Below, piece by piece: positions 59,607 to 64,000 of a stretch of 64,000 nucleotides of DNA. The stretch spans positions 1 through 64,000 of the forward strand of contig JBBAAR010000009.1 of the NCBI GenBank assembly GCA_041658185.1. Reading direction: 5' to 3'. Numbering within the stretch: position 1 is the stretch's first letter; every line of letters starts with the position of its first letter. The translations under genes and the position numbers were made by a program. The notes below the pieces were generated by a model that saw nothing but the letters and a program-made list of their open reading frames with translations, made no database searches and was not told the origin of the DNA. The DNA comes from UBA8919 sp041658185. Its GTDB lineage: Bacteria; Elusimicrobiota; UBA8919.

Positions 59607-59792
59607 TACGAATATAAAAAGTATGGTAGCGGTTGTTATAATCTAATAACTCCATATTTCAATTTTTACCAGTTATATTTTTGAAGCGCAGATGCAAAAA
59701 TATTTTCTCTTAACCGGACAATTTTTAGAACCAGAATGATAGAGATACAAAAATAGTTTTTCGCAAAATTTTCAAAATAGGAGGATAGAGCA

Positions 59793-60851
59793 ATGGCGAA
59801 GATTGATTTTGGCGGAACTGTGGAAGAAGTTGTTACAAGGGATGAATTTCCTCTGTCTAAAGCACAGGAAGTTCTGAAAAACGAAGTTGTCGCGGTAATC
59901 GGATATGGCGTTCAGGGACCTGCGCAGTCATTAAATATGCGAGACAATAAAATCAATGTTATCGTCGGTCAGCGACCCGAAGAAAAAGTTTATTGGGATA
60001 AAGCAATCAAAGACGGTTGGGTGCCCGGCAAGACACTTTTCAATATTGAAGAAGCAGTACAAAAAGGGACGATAATACAATATCTGATTTCCGACGCGGG
60101 GCAGATGGCATATTGGCCGAAATTAAAACCGTTGCTGACAAAAGGAAAGGCGCTGTATTTTTCACACGGGTTTTCAATAGTGTATAAAGACCAGACAAAA
60201 ATTATTCCGCCTAAGGATATAGATGTTATACTTGTCGCACCGAAAGGCTCAGGAACTTCAGTAAGGAGAAATTTTCTAAGCGGCAGCGGAATAAATTCAA
60301 GTTTTGCCGTTTTCCAGGATGCAACGGGTAAGGCAATGCAGAGAACTCTTGCGCTCGGTATCGCCGTCGGTTCGGGTTTTCTTTTTCCGACGACTTTTGA
60401 AAAGGAAGTTTATAGCGATCTTACCGGAGAGAGAGGAACTCTGATGGGTGCATTAGCCGGAATATTGGAAGCGCAGTATAATCTTTTGAGGAAACACGGA
60501 CATAGCCCGTCGGAAGCGTTCAACGAAACGGTTGAAGAACTTACGCAGAGTTTAATACGGCTTGTTGCCGAAAACGGTATGGACTGGATGTTTGCAAACT
60601 GCTCAACTACCGCCCAGAGAGGCGCTCTTGACTGGATGCCGAAATTCAGAAAAGCGGTTGAACCGGTATTCAAAGAACTGTACGACAAAGTTAAAACCGG
60701 TAAAGAAACAACGAGAGTTCTTGAGGCAAACGGCGCTTCTGATTACCGGGAAAAATTGGATAAAGAATTAAAAGTTATAAGAGATTCTGAGATGTGGCGT
60801 GCAGGCGCTGCCGTACGGTCATTAAGACCTGAAAACTGGAAAAAGAAATAG
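59793..60851 (+). CDS. ilvC: Ketol-acid reductoisomerase, fungal/Bacteroidetes-like
   Basis: Second common step of valine, leucine and isoleucine synthesis. 352 residues, beginning with an extra segment (IDFGGTVEEVVTRDEFPLSKAQEVLKNE) before the Rossmann motif VIGYGVQGPAQSLNMRDN. The later parts, WVPGKTLFNIEEAVQKG, GKALYFSHGFSIVYKD, VAPKGSGTSVRRNF, GINSSFAVFQDATGKA and ACSTTARRGALDW-like NCSTTAQRGALDWMP, follow the yeast Ilv5 and Bacteroidetes form rather than the usual 330-residue bacterial form. Excellent SD (aggagg). The other ilv genes are not in the window. Confidence 0.93.
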   Translation: MAKIDFGGTVEEVVTRDEFPLSKAQEVLKNEVVAVIGYGVQGPAQSLNMRDNKINVIVGQRPEEKVYWDKAIKDGWVPGKTLFNIEEAVQKGTIIQYLISDAGQMAYWPKLKPLLTKGKALYFSHGFSIVYKDQTKIIPPKDIDVILVAPKGSGTSVRRNFLSGSGINSSFAVFQDATGKAMQRTLALGIAVGSGFLFPTTFEKEVYSDLTGERGTLMGALAGILEAQYNLLRKHGHSPSEAFNETVEELTQSLIRLVAENGMDWMFANCSTTAQRGALDWMPKFRKAVEPVFKELYDKVKTGKETTRVLEANGASDYREKLDKELKVIRDSEMWRAGAAVRSLRPENWKKK

Positions 60852-60859
60852 TCGCCCCT

Positions 60860-60874
60860 GAAGGGACTCCCTTC
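60860..60874. repeat. Hairpin gaaggga-c-tcccttc after ilvC
   Basis: A 15-nt near-perfect palindrome in a GC-rich 66-nt spacer. No T-run, so not a classical terminator; together with cctcaaggg downstream several alternative pairings are possible. Confidence 0.5.
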
Positions 60875-60917
60875 GGTCGCTCCTCAAGGGTCTGGAAAAA
60901 TTTCTCCCTCGCTCAAA

Positions 60918-61187
60918 ATGGTAAATATGCGAAAAATAAAATATCGTGCTGTTTTTAAGAGTAGCGGCTGGATTTTTATCGTTTGGGGAATGATTGTTGT
61001 AATAAAAGGATTGTACGATGTATTCGTCGGGCTTCCCGAGTCAGAATTTGTTCCGCTTGCAAATTGGTCTAAATATGCCGGCTTTGAAGTTGTCTATGGA
61101 CTTGCATGCATTATGATGGGGCTTGTGGTTTTTGAATTTTCTAAAAAAGTTCCTGAAATTATAGAGAGAGAAACTTCTTCGGATTAG
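60918..61187 (+). CDS. Small two-TM membrane protein
   Basis: 89 residues (ATG 60918; ATG 60927 is an equally good alternative). Two hydrophobic helices, about 17-36 and 52-72, separated by a short loop with PESEFVPLANW. The C-terminus is charged (KKVPEIIERETSSD) and probably cytoplasmic. I do not recognise it. Between ilvC and the aminotransferase gene. Confidence 0.6.
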   Translation: MVNMRKIKYRAVFKSSGWIFIVWGMIVVIKGLYDVFVGLPESEFVPLANWSKYAGFEVVYGLACIMMGLVVFEFSKKVPEIIERETSSD

Positions 61188-61192
61188 TTATT

Positions 61193-62386
61193 ATGAAACC
61201 GTATTCCAAAAAACTTGACAAACTTCCGCCTTACATTTTTTCAAAAATAAATCTTTTGAAAAAAGAGGCGTATTTAAAAAAATTGGATGTTATTGATTTG
61301 GGCATGGGAAATCCCGATATCCCGACTCCGGATTTTATTATCAACCGGCTTGTTGATACTGTGAAAAACCATCCGGGGACACATCGTTATCCTCAGGCGA
61401 AGGGGATGCCGAAGTTAAGACATGCGGTTTGCGATTGGTACAAAAAAAGATTTGATGTTGAACTGAATCCTGATAACGAAGCACTTGTTTTAATCGGCTC
61501 CAAAGAGGGAATTGCCCATATGTGTATGGCGTATCTGGATCCCGGTGATATCGCACTTGTTGCAAATCCGGCGTATCCGGTTCATCTTAACGGCGTAATT
61601 TTAGCAGGCGGAAAAATTCATGATATGCCGATTACGGCGGAAAACCGCTGGCTGCCGGATTTAACGAAAATTCCGGAAAAAATTGCCCGACGGGCAAAAC
61701 TGATGTTTCTGAATTACCCTAATAATCCTACAAGTGCCACCGTAGATGATTTGTCTTTTTTTAAGGAAGTGGTCCGGTTCGCAAAAAAATATGACATCAT
61801 CGTCTGCCACGATAACGCATATTCCGAAATTACTTTTAACGGATATGTGGCGCCGTCATTTTTGCAGACACCCGGTGCAAAAGATGTGGGAGTAGAATTT
61901 TACTCGCTTTCCAAAACATACAATATGGCAGGTTGGCGTGTGGGATTTTGCCTCGGCAATTCAAAAATTATATCGCCGTTAGAAAAATTCAAGTCGTTTG
62001 TTGATTACGGTGTTCCTACATTCTTGCAGTTGGCGTCAGTTACGGCACTAAATTCTTCCGACGATGTTATGAAAAAAACGCTTGAAGAATATAAAAAGCG
62101 CAGGGATAAATTTTGCGACGGGTTGAACAAACTCGGGTTTATCGTTGAGAAACCGAAAGCCACAATGTATTTATGGGCGAAACTTCCCGAAAAATTTAAG
62201 AAAGCCGGGTCACTGAAATTTTCGGAAGATTTGATTAAAATAACAGGGGTTGCCTGTTCGCCCGGGACAGGTTTCGGAAAATACGGCGAAGGATATGTCA
62301 GATTTGCATTAGTCACACATTTCAACAGATTTCACGATGCACTGTTGCGTCTTAAAAAATTTGTAAAGAACACGGAGCGAATATGA
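61193..62386 (+). CDS. Class I/II PLP aminotransferase (AlaC / LL-DAP aminotransferase-like)
   Basis: 397 residues. N-terminus LPPYIFSKINLLKKEAYLKKLDVIDLGMGNPDIPTPDFII, cofactor region SKEGIAHMCMAYLDPGD, PNNPTSATV, DNAYSEITF, and the PLP lysine in SLSKTYNMAGWRVGF (about residue 242). The arginine in GYVRFALV binds the substrate carboxylate. The closest type is alanine-forming AlaC (YfdZ) or LL-diaminopimelate aminotransferase. Adjacent hom and thrC suggest an aspartate-family role. It overlaps hom by 4 nt. Confidence 0.85.
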   Translation: MKPYSKKLDKLPPYIFSKINLLKKEAYLKKLDVIDLGMGNPDIPTPDFIINRLVDTVKNHPGTHRYPQAKGMPKLRHAVCDWYKKRFDVELNPDNEALVLIGSKEGIAHMCMAYLDPGDIALVANPAYPVHLNGVILAGGKIHDMPITAENRWLPDLTKIPEKIARRAKLMFLNYPNNPTSATVDDLSFFKEVVRFAKKYDIIVCHDNAYSEITFNGYVAPSFLQTPGAKDVGVEFYSLSKTYNMAGWRVGFCLGNSKIISPLEKFKSFVDYGVPTFLQLASVTALNSSDDVMKKTLEEYKKRRDKFCDGLNKLGFIVEKPKATMYLWAKLPEKFKKAGSLKFSEDLIKITGVACSPGTGFGKYGEGYVRFALVTHFNRFHDALLRLKKFVKNTERI

Positions 62387-63681
62387 AAAATGTAAACATA
62401 GGAATTATCGGATGCGGCACCGTCGGCGTTAATGTTGTTAAAATTTTGGAAAAACATTCGGTCATAATAAAAAACAGGGTCGGGTGCGGTATCAACATAA
62501 AATGGGTTTGTGATAAAGATTTGTCTAAACTGAAACAACTGAATTTACCGAGTGAAAAGGTTACATCCGACGTTAACAAAGTGATACTTGACCCGTCGGT
62601 GGATATTCTTGTTGAATTAATCGGCGGCAGCGATATTTCAAAAAAAATAATTATTGAAGCGATGAACCGCGGAAAGCACATCGTAACCGCCAATAAAGCC
62701 GTGCTCTCAAAATATTGGGACGAAATTTTCTCTGTTGCGTTAAGGAAAAAACTTCTCGTATATTTTGAAGCAGCGGTCGGAGCGGGAATCCCGGTTATAC
62801 AATCATTAAACGAAGGCCTTGCGGCAAATAAAATACAGTCAATTGTAGGCATATTAAACGGTACGACCAATTTTATACTTTCAAAAATGACCGACAACAA
62901 TATGGGTTTTGATGAGGCACTGAAACTTGCGCAAAAATCCGGTTTTGCAGAGGCGAATCCGATGTTGGATTTGGACGGTTCCGACGCCGCGCAGAAACTT
63001 TCAATTCTGGCATCAATTGCGTTTGGTAATCATCTTCCAATTGATGCAATTCACCGCGAAGGGATTTCCGATATAAGTCCTATTGATATCAGATATGCCA
63101 AAAACGAGTTTGGTTATGTCTTAAAACTTCTGGCTTCGGTAAAAAATGAAAACGGTAAAATTTCTGCAACAGTTTGTCCCACGCTTATTGATGCTGAACA
63201 TCCGCTGGCTGCGGTGGAAAACGAGTACAACGCAATTTATATTGACGGTGATTCCTGCGGCGACATAATGCTTTACGGGAAAGGCGCCGGCGGACCGTCT
63301 GCCGCAAGTGCCGTAGCGTCCGACATAATCTATCTTGCGACGAATATTTTTTATGGTACTGCTGGAAAATTTCCGTTCATTTTATATGACAAAAAAATAA
63401 AGTTGAATATAAGACCGGTTGAGGATATTGTGTCAAAATATTACTTAAGATTTTCTACTGCGGATAAACCCGGTGTACTTTCAAAAATTTCCGGAATTTT
63501 GGGAAAAAACAATGTTTCTATTTCCGCATGTTTCCAGGAGGAGCGTCACAAGAAACAAGCCGTTCCTGTTTTAATGCTTACTCATCAGACAAAAGAAGGC
63601 AACATCAGTAAGGCGCTGAAAATAATTGACGATTTACCGATAGTTAAATTAAAAACGGTAATGTTCAGAATAATGGAATAG
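62383..63681 (+). CDS. hom: Homoserine dehydrogenase
   Basis: 432 residues: NAD(P)-binding domain starting NVNIGIIGCGTVGVNVVKIL, catalytic region with GILNGTTNFILSKM, AEANPMLDLDGSDAAQKLSILA and EGISDISPIDI, and a C-terminal ACT domain (about 350-432; LRFSTADKPGVLSKISGILGKNNVSI), probably sensing threonine. It lies in a coupled pair with the aminotransferase and is followed by thrC. Confidence 0.95.
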   Translation: MKNVNIGIIGCGTVGVNVVKILEKHSVIIKNRVGCGINIKWVCDKDLSKLKQLNLPSEKVTSDVNKVILDPSVDILVELIGGSDISKKIIIEAMNRGKHIVTANKAVLSKYWDEIFSVALRKKLLVYFEAAVGAGIPVIQSLNEGLAANKIQSIVGILNGTTNFILSKMTDNNMGFDEALKLAQKSGFAEANPMLDLDGSDAAQKLSILASIAFGNHLPIDAIHREGISDISPIDIRYAKNEFGYVLKLLASVKNENGKISATVCPTLIDAEHPLAAVENEYNAIYIDGDSCGDIMLYGKGAGGPSAASAVASDIIYLATNIFYGTAGKFPFILYDKKIKLNIRPVEDIVSKYYLRFSTADKPGVLSKISGILGKNNVSISACFQEERHKKQAVPVLMLTHQTKEGNISKALKIIDDLPIVKLKTVMFRIME

Positions 63682-63685
63682 TCAC

Positions 63686-63696
63686 TCGCGCTGCGA
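63686..63696. repeat. Micro-hairpin tcgc-gct-gcga before thrC
   Basis: A stem of four pairs with a 3-nt loop in the 31-nt gap between hom and thrC. The gap ends aaaaaaggtaaaaa, like the gaps before 14419. Confidence 0.5.
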
Positions 63697-63712
63697 CTAA
63701 AAAAGGTAAAAA

Positions 63713-64000
63713 ATGATTTACAGGGGAATAATTGAAAGGTATAAAAAATATCTTCCGGTGACGGATAAAACGCCGGTTATTACGCTTTACGAAGGCAATA
63801 CGCCGCTGCTTCACGCAAAAAACCTTGAATCCGTCTTAGGCGGGAATATTAAATTATATTTAAAATTTGAAGGTACAAATCCGACCGGCTCCTTCAAAGA
63901 CCGCGGTATGACAATGGCAATCTCAAAAGCGGTTGAAGACGGAAGCAGGGCGGTAATCTGCGCCTCCACCGGAAATACTGCGGCGTCTGCTGCGGCATAT
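63713..64000 (+). CDS. thrC: Threonine synthase (partial, runs off right edge)
   Basis: First 96 residues of a PLP enzyme converting phosphohomoserine to threonine. MIYRGIIERYKKYLPVTDKTPVITLYEGNTPL is the usual start of the short (Gram-positive/archaeal type) form. The PLP-binding lysine is in NPTGSFKDRGM (about residue 64), and ASTGNTAASAAAY follows. hom-thrC order is classical. C-terminus is outside the window. Confidence 0.93.
   Translation, partial: MIYRGIIERYKKYLPVTDKTPVITLYEGNTPLLHAKNLESVLGGNIKLYLKFEGTNPTGSFKDRGMTMAISKAVEDGSRAVICASTGNTAASAAAY

Overview
The window is one continuous piece of a chromosome from an AT-rich, Gram-negative-type bacterium. Outer-membrane features are present: an Mla-type lipid ABC transporter (mlaE/F/D), several lipoproteins, a BamD-like TPR lipoprotein and a class A PBP. 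There is also a flagellar stator (flbD-motA-motB), c-di-GMP turnover (HD-GYP), c-di-AMP synthesis (cdaA) and pyruvate phosphate dikinase. Gene order (tilS-hpt-ftsH-folE-folP-cdaA-glmM-pdxJ; rpsF-ssb-rpsR-DUF2232-rplI-dnaB) and the Flp/TadE pilin array would suit an uncultured anaerobic lineage such as Elusimicrobiota, Omnitrophota or relatives. That placement is inference; no rRNA is present to settle it. Almost all genes lie on the + strand in tightly packed runs with 1-30 nt overlaps. The exceptions are a DUF2148 gene and a penicillin-binding protein at 51.9-54.6 kb.

Layout. 0-3 kb: an AT-rich accessory segment with the 3' end of an unknown gene, a secreted caspase-like/TPR protein flanked by degenerate repeats, and a tautomerase. 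3.3-13.2 kb: housekeeping run (tRNA lysidine, purine salvage, FtsH, folate, c-di-AMP/GlmM/GlmS amino-sugar pathway, PLP). 13.2-16.6 kb: an array of tiny Flp-like pilins and TadE/TadG-like proteins, behind a consensus promoter, with none of the assembly machinery. 16.6-18.6 kb: a HAMP protein plus a GAF-HD-GYP protein. 18.6-29.7 kb: rsmI, arginine biosynthesis, Sua5/TsaC-like, glyA, WecA-like, hisG, gltX, tRNA-Gln, eno, ftsB. 29.7-40.8 kb: ribosomal/replication genes, alr, mlaEFD, radA, PIN-TRAM, ispDF. 40.8-42.5 kb: a methyltransferase-endonuclease pair embedded between ispF and cysS. 42.5-51.8 kb: cysS, rlmB, motility genes, ppdK, envelope lipoproteins and a VWA protein. 54.6-58 kb: YfhO-like membrane protein and tyrS. 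58-59.6 kb: AT-rich insert with a HEPN protein and a lipoprotein. 59.8-64 kb: ilvC and aspartate-family amino acid genes (aminotransferase, hom, thrC).

The most unusual signals are not genes. (1) Several near-consensus sigma70-type promoters place the -10 box only 6-9 nt before the start codon, predicting leaderless or nearly leaderless mRNAs for tilS, flbD-mot, the PBP, the YfhO protein, tyrS and the pilin array. (2) A repeated hairpin module runs from the stop codon of one gene to the start of the next upstream of glmS, rpsR and dnaB, ending in a shared CTCTG(G/A)TGTTA tail. (3) Degenerate tandem repeats with a period of exactly 7 nt lie at gene edges, with different unit sequences. (4) The usual cdaA-cdaR-glmM arrangement has its middle gene reduced to a 32-residue membrane-anchor micro-ORF that keeps its ribosome binding site. 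Promoter and start-site claims are read from the sequence only; no expression data were available.
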